From DASRCB01 sp035653295 (lineage in GTDB: Bacteria; Acidobacteriota; Terriglobia; Bryobacterales; Bryobacteraceae): a stretch of 14,267 bases of DNA. The notes below the pieces were generated by a model. The model did not search any database and was not told where the DNA came from. It saw nothing but the letters and a program-made list of their open reading frames with translations. Every line of letters starts with the position of its first letter. Position 1 is the stretch's first letter. A program made the position numbers and the translations under genes. Positions 1-7,739 of the stretch are shown here, in pieces. The stretch covers positions 1 to 14,267 of the forward strand of contig DASRCB010000129.1 of NCBI GenBank assembly GCA_035653295.1, read 5' to 3'.

Positions 1-447
1 TCGGGCCGATTTGCGTTCGACCCGGCGGCGCTCGAGTATACCCCGCCCGTGGAATCGCGGCTGGGATCGGAGACCCTGCGCGCGCGTTATCCGCTGGAGC
101 TGGTCTCGTCGAAAAACGACGACAGCATGAACTCGACGTTCGGCAACCGGGCCGAGACGGATCGCGATACGGCCGTGTTGTGGATGAACGGAGTGGATGC
201 CGAACCGCGCGGGATTCGCAATGGCGACCGCGTCCGCATTTTCAACGACCGCGGCAGCTGCCTGCTCGTCGCCGAAGTCGACGGCAAGGTGCGCCCCGGC
301 GTTGTGCGCGCGCCCTCGGTTCGCTGGAACAAGAAGTTCCCCGATGGCCGCGGTGTCAACACTCTGACCTCAGACCGGCTGACTGACATCGGCGGCGGAC
401 CGACGTTCTACAGCTGCCTGGTCCAGGCGGAAAAGTGCGGAGACTGA
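1..447 (+). CDS. Molybdopterin oxidoreductase, C-terminal fragment (5' end outside window)
   Basis: The frame is open from the first base to the TGA at 445-447, about 148 residues, so this is the 3' end of a gene that begins upstream. The visible part resembles the C-terminal molybdopterin-dinucleotide-binding domain of the DMSO reductase superfamily. It has a YPLELVSSKN strand-loop entry, the MNSTFGN segment typical of the cofactor-contact loop, an IRNGDRVRIFNDRG segment (the usual 'in-G-D-V-v-ndRG' barrel strand), a KVRPGVVRAPSVRW strand and a closing VNTLTSDRLTDIGGGPTFYSC. Family knowledge: this domain holds the bis-MGD cofactor of an oxidoreductase. The N-terminal iron-sulfur and catalytic regions are not visible, so neither substrate nor export can be named. 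A Val GTG at 49 is internal, not a start. The peptidase gene follows after 9 nt, probably on the same transcript. Family assignment is good; subfamily is unknown. Confidence 0.85.
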   Translation, partial: SGRFAFDPAALEYTPPVESRLGSETLRARYPLELVSSKNDDSMNSTFGNRAETDRDTAVLWMNGVDAEPRGIRNGDRVRIFNDRGSCLLVAEVDGKVRPGVVRAPSVRWNKKFPDGRGVNTLTSDRLTDIGGGPTFYSCLVQAEKCGD

Positions 448-456
448 TCTGAATTT

Positions 457-1812
457 ATGAGCTACTACCAGGAGCACCAGCAGGAGTCCCTCGAGCAATT
501 GAAGGACTTCCTGAGAATCCCCAGCATCAGCACCGACCCTGAGCACAAATCGGACGTCCGCCGCGCCGCCGAATTCGCGCGCTCACTGCTGATCAAAGCG
601 GGAATGCAGAACGCGCATCTCATCGAAGGTGAAGGCAATCCCCTGGTCTATGCCGAATGGACCGGCGCACCGGGGAAGCCCACGCTGCTGCTGTACGGCC
701 ATTACGACGTGCAGCCGGCCGATCCGCTGGACGAATGGAAATCGCCGCCTTTCGAGCCCGATATCCGCGATAACAATATCTACGCGCGGGGCGCCGTGGA
801 CGACAAAGGCCAGACGCTCATCCTCATCAAAGCCGCCGAAGCCCTCATGAAGCAGCACGGAAAGCTGCCCGTGAATGTGAAGTTTCTGCTCGAAGGCGAA
901 GAGGAAGTCGGCGGCGAACACATCGAGTCCTACGTGCAGAGCAAGCCGGCGCTGATCAAATGCGACGCGGCGGTGATCTGCGACACGGAGATGTTCGCGC
1001 CGGAGATGCCGACCATTTGCACCGGTCTGCGCGGCATCGTCTATGGCGAGATTCACGTCCAGGGCGCGCGCCAGGATCTCCACTCCGGCGTGTACGGCGG
1101 CGCGGCTCCGAATCCCATGCAGGCAATCGCGGAGATCATTACGAAGCTGAAGGACGCCGACGGCCACATCCGCATTCCGGGCTTTTACGACCGCGTACAG
1201 AAGCCCAGCAAAAAGGAGTACGACGCGTGGTCGCAGCTTCCCTTCAATGAGAAGGAGTACCTCGATAAGGAGATCGGCGCGCCGTCGCTGACCGGCGAAC
1301 CGGGACTGAACGTGTTCGAGCGCACCTGGGCGCGGCCGACCTTCGAGGTGCACGGCATTCGCGGCGGCTTCACCGGCGAAGGCGCCAAGACCGTGATTCC
1401 GGCCCGCGCCGTAGCCAAGGTGAGCACGCGCCTTGTCGCCGATCAGCGGCCCGAAGAAGTGATCGAGCAAATCAAAGCCGCGGTCAAGGCCGCTACGCCG
1501 AAGGGCGTCACCGCCGAGTTCAGGCTGATCCATTCGGCGGCGCCGTCGCTGGTGGACACGGACAACAAGTTCATCGAAAAATCCGCCGAGGCGATGAAGC
1601 AGGTCTTCGGCAGGGAAACGGTCTACATCCGTTCCGGCGGCTCGATCCCGATCGTGGGCACGTTCAAGGATGCGCTCGGCGTTCCCAGCGTCATGATGGG
1701 CTTCGGCCTGCCGGACGACAACCTGCACGCGCCCAACGAAAAGTTCCATCTGCCGAATTTCTATCGAGGAATTGAGGCGGTAGCGCGCTATTTCGAGCTG
1801 CTGGGGGAATAA
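457..1812 (+). CDS. M20-family metallopeptidase (carnosinase/dipeptidase-like)
   Basis: This 451-residue protein has the full set of di-zinc M20 motifs. The first metal motif is LLYGHYDVQP, with His82 and the supporting Asp84. The bridging Asp lies in RGAVDDKGQ (Asp115). EGEEEVGG carries the general-base Glu149 and metal ligand Glu150. CDTE holds Asp176, and the C-terminal DDNLHAPNEKF holds His424. Length and motif spacing fit the CNDP/PepV-like dipeptidase branch, which hydrolyses dipeptides or related amides; ArgE/DapE enzymes are usually shorter. A lid/dimerisation domain lies roughly at residues 190-350, including DLHSGVYGG. No signal peptide is seen, so it is probably cytoplasmic. The ATG at 457 is the first plausible start, 9 nt after the oxidoreductase stop. 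The nearest purine-rich stretch (GGAG, about 439-442) is rather far for a strong ribosome site. The substrate cannot be read from sequence. Confidence 0.93.
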   Translation: MSYYQEHQQESLEQLKDFLRIPSISTDPEHKSDVRRAAEFARSLLIKAGMQNAHLIEGEGNPLVYAEWTGAPGKPTLLLYGHYDVQPADPLDEWKSPPFEPDIRDNNIYARGAVDDKGQTLILIKAAEALMKQHGKLPVNVKFLLEGEEEVGGEHIESYVQSKPALIKCDAAVICDTEMFAPEMPTICTGLRGIVYGEIHVQGARQDLHSGVYGGAAPNPMQAIAEIITKLKDADGHIRIPGFYDRVQKPSKKEYDAWSQLPFNEKEYLDKEIGAPSLTGEPGLNVFERTWARPTFEVHGIRGGFTGEGAKTVIPARAVAKVSTRLVADQRPEEVIEQIKAAVKAATPKGVTAEFRLIHSAAPSLVDTDNKFIEKSAEAMKQVFGRETVYIRSGGSIPIVGTFKDALGVPSVMMGFGLPDDNLHAPNEKFHLPNFYRGIEAVARYFELLGE

Positions 1813-1838
1813 CGGTCGGCGCCGGGTTGCCGGCTGCG

Positions 1839-2279
1839 CTATGCCTTTGCCGCAGGCAGAGACAGGTGTCCGAGTTGCCTCAGCACAGCAAGATTGTCCC
1901 ACGTAACCCATAACTCCGTGACCTTTGCGTGCTCCAGGCGAAAGATACCGCTGACGTCCACCTCGAACCGCCGGTCGGATGCCGGGAAAGGGCCCCATGG
2001 CCCCCTCTGCGTCCCCGCATAGGTCCAGTAAAGCGCGACGAACTCTCGTTGGGCGACGATGAACCGAACCTTCGATTCGCCATCGGGAGTACCCACCCAC
2101 TCTTCCTGAAGAAAACGTTTGAAGTCATCGAGGCTCCGAACCTGGACCGCAGGCGTCGCCTGGCAGTGCCGTACGAAATCGGGCGCTACCAGGCGATCCA
2201 GCAAGTCTAAGCGGTGGCCGTTCAGAGCCTCCCCCAGTTGTTGCACCACGGACGTGTTTTGGTCTTCGAGGGCTCCCAC
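1839..2279 (-). CDS. SnoaL-like (NTF2 fold) polyketide cyclase/ester cyclase family protein
   Basis: This 146-residue protein has the pattern of the SnoaL-like part of the NTF2 superfamily. An N-terminal helix pair (NTSVVQQLGEALNGHRLDLL) leads to LVAPDFVRH, then a helix with DDFKRFLQEEW. Alternating strands follow: VRFIVAQREFVALYWTYAGT, then RFEVDVSGIFRLEHAKVTEL and VTWDNLAVLRQLGHL. The segment 'sGifRlehaKVtElWvtwDnla.l.QLG' is typical of predicted ester cyclases. Family members include cyclases, but many are uncharacterised, so the reaction is not assignable. The start is a GTG: an in-frame TAG lies just upstream, and AGGA sits about 7 nt before the GTG, supporting position 2279. The gene converges on the peptidase (stop codons 26 nt apart) and lies 45 nt downstream of the exported protein gene on the same strand, so the two may be cotranscribed. 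Confidence 0.75.
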   Translation of the reverse strand: MGALEDQNTSVVQQLGEALNGHRLDLLDRLVAPDFVRHCQATPAVQVRSLDDFKRFLQEEWVGTPDGESKVRFIVAQREFVALYWTYAGTQRGPWGPFPASDRRFEVDVSGIFRLEHAKVTELWVTWDNLAVLRQLGHLSLPAAKA

Positions 2280-2324
2280 AGCGCCATCCTACTCCAGCTG
2301 GGTTGGTGGCGGGAGAACAATTTG

Positions 2325-2807
2325 TTACGTCGCGGGCGGCGCCGGCCAGGTCACGTCACGAGGCATGAGGGAGATCTTCTTCCACGTTCCCAATGACGCG
2401 ACACTTCCCGCCTGAATGCGCACCGTTGTCGCGACGAGCGTTGCGCTGTAGATGTCATAGATAAACTGGTCGATCTCGGTTGGTGGGCCGCCCGCGGCGC
2501 CCAGGCTCAAAGTGCCCGTGCAGTCCGGGTTAATAACCGCCTTGCCGGAGGTCGGAATAAAGATCGGCGTGGGGCCAAGGCCTGTAACAGTCACCGCGCC
2601 ACCAATGTTCTGTTCCTTTCCGGGATCGATCCACACCACGCCGAACAGGGTGACGTAAGCCGACACGGGCCCGCTTGTGATAAAGCCAGCGTATGAGGCG
2701 ATGTACGTGCCGCGGAGTATGTCCGCCGTGCATCGTCCGTAAAACATCTGAGGTTGCGCCATCATCATCGTGCATGTCGCGAAAAACGCCAGGACCAGTC
2801 GTTTCAT
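2325..2807 (-). CDS. Small exported protein of unknown function with DCTGT motif
   Basis: I do not recognise a function. The protein is 160 residues with a clear signal peptide: MKR, then a hydrophobic stretch (LVLAFFATCTMMM) and a likely cleavage after Ala17 (MMMAQ). The mature part is rich in Gly, Thr and beta-branched residues and looks all-beta. It holds two cysteines, Cys26 (GRCTADILRGTY) and Cys96 (NPDCTGTLSL), which could form a disulfide. The 'LRGTY...G...' opening and 'vnpDCTGT' strand recall small secreted proteins common in acidobacteria; this is recollection of a pattern, not a search result. ATG at 2807 is chosen because GGAGG lies about 7 nt upstream. A GTG at 2819 would overlap that ribosome site. 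It is divergent from the HTH/TolB/TPR regulator (130-nt gap) and upstream of the SnoaL-like gene. Confidence 0.72.
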   Translation of the reverse strand: MKRLVLAFFATCTMMMAQPQMFYGRCTADILRGTYIASYAGFITSGPVSAYVTLFGVVWIDPGKEQNIGGAVTVTGLGPTPIFIPTSGKAVINPDCTGTLSLGAAGGPPTEIDQFIYDIYSATLVATTVRIQAGSVASLGTWKKISLMPRDVTWPAPPAT

Positions 2808-2922
2808 GTCTGCCTCCACCCAAGGCTATGGCCGGTGTTCTGGCCGGGACAAGCGACAAACAGCGCCACGGCCGCGTTGACGTCTGTTGTCGCATGTGCC
2901 ATTTCCTGTGCCGTATTGGAGT

Positions 2923-2928
2923 TACAAT
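2923..2928 (+). promoter_or_regulatory. Possible -10 box of the HTH/TolB/TPR regulator gene
   Basis: TACAAT lies 9 nt before the ATG at 2938 and differs from the TATAAT consensus at one position. No convincing -35 hexamer sits 16-18 nt upstream, so this is weak. If real, transcription would start within a few bases of the start codon. The rest of the gap 2808-2937 shows no other clear signal. Confidence 0.3.
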
Positions 2929-2937
2929 CGCAGCAGA

Positions 2938-4518
2938 ATGGACGCCTCGGCCACTGGGCTGGAGCGGTTGAACTCCTGGAAAGAGATCGCCGCGCACCTC
3001 CGTGTCTCGGTGCGAACGGTCCAGCGCTGGGAAAAAACAGAAGACCTGCCAGCGCACCGGCATCGGCACGCCGCCGCGGATTCTGTTTTCGCCTACCGAT
3101 CGGAACTCGACGCTTGGTGGAACAGTCGCCCGCAATTGCGAGAGCCGGCTGTCGAGAACCTTTCGCCAGCTTCCATCGCCGTGCTGCCGTTCGTCAACCT
3201 GGACCAGGACCAGCAGGGGGAAATCTTCGCCGATGGGCTTACTGAGGAGCTGATCAACGCCCTCACCCTGGTGCAGGGGCTGCAAGTGGCTGCCCGGACG
3301 TCAAGTTTCCACTTCAAAGGAAAAACGGGCGATGTCCGCGCAATCGGAGCGCGCCTCGGCGTGCGTGCGCTTCTGGAAGGAAGTGTGCGGCGCGACCACG
3401 ACCGCCTGCGCATCACCACCCAACTGATCAACGCCAGTGACGGATGCCATCTCTGGTCGCAACGTTTTGATAGGCATAACGAGGACCTCTTCGAGATTCA
3501 GGAGGAGATTGCCAATTCCATTGCGGCAGCGTTCCGAGGCACGGCCGTGGGCAGCCGGACTGAACGGTTTCATGGCAGTGACTTTGAGAGTTACGCGCTC
3601 TATCTCGAGGGACGTCACCACTGGAACAAGAGAACCCGCTCCGGAATCTATACCGCGGTTGAATGTTTCGAGCGTGTCCTCGCGAAGCAGCCTGGCATGG
3701 CGCCGGCATGGGCGGGACTGGCGGATTGCTATTTGATGGGCGAGTACGCCGGCATCACGGTAGAGGAGGCGATCCGGAAGGGCCGCGCTGCTGCGCAAAA
3801 GGCGCTCGAGATAGATGATGCCCTGGCCGAAGCGCACGCCTCCCTGGCCTTCGCGTCGGCCGCGTACGACTATGACTGGGAAGCCGCCGAGGCCCGCTTC
3901 CGTCACGCCCTGCGGTTGAATCCCAATTGCGCCCAAGCGCACCTGCTTTATGCCGCGCTGGTTCTGGGACCCGCCGGTCGCCTGGAAGAAGCGATCCATC
4001 ATCAGCAACTGGCTTGTCAGTTAGATCCGCTGTCAGCCGTGATGACAAGTGCGATCGGTACGCTGGCGCTCATGTTGCGGCACTTCGATGAGGCAATCGC
4101 CGCCTGCCGGCGTGCGCTCGAGCTCGATCCGGGTTATCCGTGGGCCCACCGCTGGATGGGCGAGGCTTACCTCTTCAAAAAGATGTATGAACAGGCAGAG
4201 GACGCTTTTTCGAAAATCGAGGGGCCGGTGTTCGCGGCAGGATTCATGGGTTATTGTTACGCGCGGACGAATCGACAGATGCAGGCGAGACAACTGCTGA
4301 GCATGGACGCGATGAGCGATCCAATGCTTTCCCTGCAGGTGGCTGTCCTTCATCTCGGGCTGGGCGAACACGATTTGGCGCTCGAGTCACTGCAAAGGGC
4401 CTGCAATGCGTCCGCAGTGCCGGGCATCCATTGGCTGAAGATTGAACCTGTTTGGGACGTTCTGCGGACCGAACCCCAATTTACAAGGCTGCTTCAGCGT
4501 TTGCGCCTGTCGGCCTGA
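2938..4518 (+). CDS. Soluble regulator-like protein: HTH + TolB-like domain + TPR repeats
   Basis: This 526-residue protein has three parts. Residues 10-63 form an excisionase/MerR-like helix-turn-helix: LNSWKEIAAHLRVSVRTVQR, then WEK, LPAHRHRH and a YRSELDAWW end. Residues 78-200 form a TolB-like N-terminal domain of the kind found in CadC-type and adenylate-cyclase-type proteins: SIAVLPFVNLDQD, FADGLTEELINAL, VAARTSSFHFKG, ARLGVRALLEGSVRR and DGCHLWSQRFDR. From about 215 to the end are TPR-type helices, for example CFERVLAKQPGMAPAWAGLA, AEAHASLAFASAA and RRALELDPGYPWAHRWMGEA. No membrane segment is visible between domains, unlike CadC-type proteins, so it is probably cytoplasmic. It is likely a DNA-binding regulator with a protein-interaction tail, but targets and signal are unknown. 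ATG 2938 is preferred over a TTG at 2887 because homology to the HTH starts soon after it. It is divergent from the small exported protein gene. Confidence 0.85.
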   Translation: MDASATGLERLNSWKEIAAHLRVSVRTVQRWEKTEDLPAHRHRHAAADSVFAYRSELDAWWNSRPQLREPAVENLSPASIAVLPFVNLDQDQQGEIFADGLTEELINALTLVQGLQVAARTSSFHFKGKTGDVRAIGARLGVRALLEGSVRRDHDRLRITTQLINASDGCHLWSQRFDRHNEDLFEIQEEIANSIAAAFRGTAVGSRTERFHGSDFESYALYLEGRHHWNKRTRSGIYTAVECFERVLAKQPGMAPAWAGLADCYLMGEYAGITVEEAIRKGRAAAQKALEIDDALAEAHASLAFASAAYDYDWEAAEARFRHALRLNPNCAQAHLLYAALVLGPAGRLEEAIHHQQLACQLDPLSAVMTSAIGTLALMLRHFDEAIAACRRALELDPGYPWAHRWMGEAYLFKKMYEQAEDAFSKIEGPVFAAGFMGYCYARTNRQMQARQLLSMDAMSDPMLSLQVAVLHLGLGEHDLALESLQRACNASAVPGIHWLKIEPVWDVLRTEPQFTRLLQRLRLSA

Positions 4519-4615
4519 TACTCGCATTGTCGATGAAGCCGTCACGCGTCTACTGTTCTTCGTGGAGCAGGACGGTGGCTGAGGTGATCCATCCGAGCCT
4601 ACACACGTTCGCGAC

Positions 4616-7336
4616 TTAACTCTCCCGCAGCGCCGTAATTGGATCCACTCTGCTCGCGGCCCACGCCGGCGCCCAGCAGGCCAGCATGGCCACCGCCAGC
4701 AGTACGCCGAGAGCCGACGCCAGGCTTGCCGGATCGCCGGCGCTCACGCCGTAGAGGTGTGACGACAAAACGCGCCCCAGCAGCAGGGAAACAACGATGC
4801 CGATCGCCAGGCCGACGCCCACCAGCGTCATACCCTGGCGCAGAACCAGCGCCAGTACGCTGCGCCGCTCGGCGCCCATGGCCATGCGCACACCGATCTC
4901 GCGGCGCCGCCGAATCACCGAGTACGCCAGCACGCCGTACAGTCCAATGCTCGCCAGCCCGAGCGCCAGCAGCCCGAATACGCCGAGCAGCGTCGCGCCG
5001 ATCTTCGGTCCCCACAGGCCCTGGTCGATGATCGTCCGCCCGGTGCGCACATCGGTGACCGAAATCTGCGGATCTACCGCGCGGATCTCATGCTGCACCG
5101 CGGTCATGATGCTCGAAGCCTCCCGAGCGCTGCGCACATACAGGGTCATACCGCTGGAGTAGTTCTGCCGCAGCGGCACGTAAACACAGGGCTGCGGCGG
5201 CTCGCCGATGGTCGAGTAATTGGCGGTCCGCACCACGCCGACCACCTGTCGGAAACGCGCGTCGCCGGGGAACTTCAGGCGCTTTCCGATGGCTTCCTGA
5301 TTCGGCCAGTACCGTTTCGCCAGAGTATCGTTCACGATTGCCACCGGAAGCGCGCCGTCGCGATCATCCGCGGTGAAGTCGCGGCCTTCCAGCATGGCGA
5401 TGCGCATGGTGCGGAAGTAATCCGTGTCCACGGTATTGGTAATGGTCGTGATCGCATCCGCTTTGCTGCGCTGTTCGCGGCCTTCAATCTGGATGATCCC
5501 CACGCGGCCCCAGAGCGGCATATTCTGCGACCAGGTGTCGGAGCTGACGCCGGGCAGGGCGGCCACTCGCGCCCGCACTTCGCGATAAAACTGTTCGGTG
5601 CGCGCCTGCCCGTAGCCGAGCTCGCCCGGATTCACCATGAATACGGCGAGATGTCCTGCGTCGAACCCGGGATCGATACCGTAAGCCCGGCGCAGGCTCT
5701 GCACGAAGAGCGCCGCCGTTACCAGCGCCACCAGCGATACCGCGACCTGACCCACGATCAGCGTATTGGCGAAGGAAACAGCACGGCGGCTCCGCCCGGC
5801 GCTCCGGCTCTCTTCCTTCAACGCCTCGACCACATCGGCGCGCGATGCGCTCAGAGCGGGCGCCAGCCCGAATACGAGACCGGTAATCAGCGCTACTGCC
5901 ACCGTGAATGCGAAGACCCTGAAGTCGAGCTTCGGGTCGGGGAGGTTCGCCGCCACTTCGGCGGGGCGGAACGCCCATACTAAGCGGTTGCCAAGTACTC
6001 CGGCCGCCAGACCCACCAGCCCGCTCAGCAAACCGAGCAGAATGCTTTCCGTAAGGAGCTGACGGATCAGGCGCCCGCGGTTCGCGCCCATGGCCAGCCG
6101 CACTGCGACCTCCTGCCGCCGCGATGCCGCACGCGCCAGCAGCAGATTGGCGACGTTGCAGCAGGCCATCAGCAGCACCACCGCGACTACCACCATCAGC
6201 CCGATGCTGCCGAACAGCATGGGCGCCTGCGAGCCGCCGAACAGCGCTTCCCGGATCGGCCGGACCTCCAGCGTTCGCCCGGCGTTCACGTCCGGATACT
6301 CGCTCTCCAGCGCGGCCCCGACTGCTTTCAGATTGCCGTCGGCCTGCGCTTCGGTAACCCCGGGCCTGAGCCGGCCCACGCCGTGGAACAACGCCGCGCC
6401 ACGACTGTTGAGTGAAGCGCGAAGCTCACTGTCCAGCAGCTCACGAGCAGTTCCCGCGGGAATCCAGACATCGGGCCCGAAAATCGCGTTCACGCCCATG
6501 AACCCTTTCGGCGCGATGCCGATCACCGCGAAGTTCACGTTATTGATGCGCAGCGTGCGGCGCAGCAGGTCCGCGGCGCCGCCGAACTTCACCTTCCATG
6601 CCGCGTAGCTCACAACGATTTCCGGCGGACCGCTCGCGCCGGGACTGAAAAAACGCCCCGCCGCCGGGGAAAGCCCAAGCGTGTCGAAGTAATTCGCCGT
6701 GACCACTTCGGCGAAGAGCCGCCGCGAACCGGCGCCATCGGCGAGGGTCATGGTGGTGGGCGAGGTGTATCCCGCGACACCGCTGAATACCGCGTTCCTG
6801 CGCTGCAGGTCGCGCAGGTTCAGGAATGAGACAGGCAGCAGATCGGCGCTGGGCGCGCCCGTTTTCGTTTCCGCCGAAGCCACGGCGACGAGTTCCGAGG
6901 CGTTGCGCACCGGAAGTGGATTCAACAGAAACGTATTGATGATGGTGAACACCGTGGTGTTCGCGCCGATCCCCACCGCGACGGTTGCGACAATGAATGC
7001 CGTAATGGCGGGGCTGCGGCGCACCGCGCGGGCGCCGTAACGGAGATCGCGCATCAGGTCCAGCAGCGGATTGGCCGTCTTCGGGGCCCCGGGCTCAGTC
7101 GCCGTCCGCCGAGGCTCGCCCGCGCGCTGGAACGACTCTGCCGTGACGATGTCCGCATTGTGAAGCTCGCGGAGTACTTCCTCGCGCGCCTCGTTCTCGG
7201 CGATCCCCGCCGACCGGAGTTCGTCGTAGCGGTCGCCGAGATGAGCCGCCAGCTCTTCCGCCAGCTCGAGTTCCCGCGCGGGCGCGAGCTTCAGCGGCGC
7301 CAGCCGGCGCAGGACCTCCTCTTTCCAGTCAGGCAT
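4616..7336 (-). CDS. ADOP-family ABC permease (duplicated FtsX/MacB-type permease)
   Basis: This 906-residue protein has the layout of the acidobacterial duplicated orphan permease family. A soluble N-terminal prefix occupies about residues 1-60 (EELAAHLGDRYDELRSAGI). Two MacB/FtsX units follow. Unit one has a membrane helix near 111-138, a periplasmic MacB-like domain near 142-365 (including GLSPAAGRFF), and helices near 372-401, 429-455 and 473-494. Unit two has a helix near 522-545, a periplasmic domain near 555-775 (LEGRDF, GKRLKFPG) and helices near 780-805, 836-855 and 875-895. ARAASRRQEVAVRLAMGANR and RRRREIGVRMAMGAERR are the paired cytoplasmic FtsX signatures. The family is called orphan because no ATPase gene is adjacent, which is also true here. 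It may act in envelope transport or mechanotransmission; the substrate is unknown. Its ATG lies 8 nt inside the padR 3' end, with GGGGA about 7 nt upstream, so translation is probably coupled. Confidence 0.93.
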   Translation of the reverse strand: MPDWKEEVLRRLAPLKLAPARELELAEELAAHLGDRYDELRSAGIAENEAREEVLRELHNADIVTAESFQRAGEPRRTATEPGAPKTANPLLDLMRDLRYGARAVRRSPAITAFIVATVAVGIGANTTVFTIINTFLLNPLPVRNASELVAVASAETKTGAPSADLLPVSFLNLRDLQRRNAVFSGVAGYTSPTTMTLADGAGSRRLFAEVVTANYFDTLGLSPAAGRFFSPGASGPPEIVVSYAAWKVKFGGAADLLRRTLRINNVNFAVIGIAPKGFMGVNAIFGPDVWIPAGTARELLDSELRASLNSRGAALFHGVGRLRPGVTEAQADGNLKAVGAALESEYPDVNAGRTLEVRPIREALFGGSQAPMLFGSIGLMVVVAVVLLMACCNVANLLLARAASRRQEVAVRLAMGANRGRLIRQLLTESILLGLLSGLVGLAAGVLGNRLVWAFRPAEVAANLPDPKLDFRVFAFTVAVALITGLVFGLAPALSASRADVVEALKEESRSAGRSRRAVSFANTLIVGQVAVSLVALVTAALFVQSLRRAYGIDPGFDAGHLAVFMVNPGELGYGQARTEQFYREVRARVAALPGVSSDTWSQNMPLWGRVGIIQIEGREQRSKADAITTITNTVDTDYFRTMRIAMLEGRDFTADDRDGALPVAIVNDTLAKRYWPNQEAIGKRLKFPGDARFRQVVGVVRTANYSTIGEPPQPCVYVPLRQNYSSGMTLYVRSAREASSIMTAVQHEIRAVDPQISVTDVRTGRTIIDQGLWGPKIGATLLGVFGLLALGLASIGLYGVLAYSVIRRRREIGVRMAMGAERRSVLALVLRQGMTLVGVGLAIGIVVSLLLGRVLSSHLYGVSAGDPASLASALGVLLAVAMLACWAPAWAASRVDPITALRES

Positions 7337-7673
7337 AATCGATCCCCGTTACCCGGCCAATCGCCGCCACGAACTCGCGCCAGCTGCGCCGCTGTGCCGC
7401 GAGCACCTTCTGTCCATCGCGCGTCAGGCTGTAATAACGTCTGCGCCGCTGTCCCGCCTTTTCCACCCAGCGGCCCTGGATCCAGCCGCGCTCCTCCAGC
7501 CGGTACAGCAGCGGATAAAGCGAAGTTACGTGGAACCGCAGCGCGCCATGGGACCGCGCGTCGATCAGCTTGCAGATGTCGTACCCGTGGCGGGCCTGAT
7601 CTTCAAGCAGCGAGAGGATCAGCAGCTCGGCGCTGCCTTTCTTCCATTCGCGGTCGGGAGCTTCGGGGTCCAT
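7329..7673 (-). CDS. PadR-family transcriptional regulator (ADOP-associated)
   Basis: From the ATG at 7673 this is a 114-residue PadR protein, the usual length for the small class. It opens with a short acidic tail, then KGSAELLILSLLEDQARHGY and DICKLI, then HVTSLYPLLYRLEERGWIQG (the recognition helix and start of the wing), RRRRYYSLTRDGQKVLAAQ (the wing), and a C-terminal helix (WREFVAAIGRV) for dimerisation. Family knowledge: PadR proteins are dimeric winged-helix repressors, and an acidobacterial subgroup is regularly paired with ADOP permeases, as here. A GTG at 7709 would add 12 residues, but it lies between the -35 and -10 elements, so it could not be translated from that promoter. The 3' end overlaps the permease start by 8 nt. 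Likely autorepressor and controller of the permease; the ligand is unknown. Confidence 0.9.
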   Translation of the reverse strand: MDPEAPDREWKKGSAELLILSLLEDQARHGYDICKLIDARSHGALRFHVTSLYPLLYRLEERGWIQGRWVEKAGQRRRRYYSLTRDGQKVLAAQRRSWREFVAAIGRVTGIDYA

Positions 7674-7695
7674 ATATATGCTGGTCCCATATATA
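7673..7695. promoter_or_regulatory. Palindromic operator at the padR start codon
   Basis: Perfect 8-bp inverted repeats, TATATATG (7673-7680) and CATATATA (7688-7695), flank a 7-bp spacer. The 23-bp element is strikingly TA-rich within GC-rich DNA. One arm touches the padR ATG and the other contains the predicted -10 box. PadR regulators are known to bind ATGT/ACAT-type inverted repeats near their own promoters, so this is probably the autoregulatory site. Binding itself is inferred. Confidence 0.7.
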
Positions 7696-7719
7696 CGGCA
7701 CTCCCACACATGATGTCAA
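7690..7719 (-). promoter_or_regulatory. Promoter of the padR-ADOP operon
   Basis: On the minus strand TTGACA (7714-7719), an exact -35 consensus, is followed after 18 bp by TATATA (7690-7695). Transcription would start near 7683, about 10 nt before the padR ATG. The leader is therefore too short for a standard ribosome site. The -10 lies inside the palindrome, so a bound repressor would block polymerase. Confidence 0.65.
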
Positions 7720-7739
7720 GCGCCGGCCCGACCCTTGTG

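Noticed and set aside
1821..1834. GCCGG-GTTG-CCGGC hairpin between convergent peptidase and SnoaL-like genes
   Set aside because: Only a 5-bp stem with no T-run on either strand; such short stems are expected by chance in GC-rich DNA.
583..2100. Long minus-strand open frame opposite the M20 peptidase (505 codons)
   Set aside because: It is antisense to a well-supported enzyme, has an Arg/His/Val-rich composition typical of reverse-frame reading in GC-rich DNA, and no recognisable family.
4519..4615. Possible terminator between convergent TPR regulator and ADOP gene
   Set aside because: I see no stable hairpin with a T-run in these 97 bases and no other signal.
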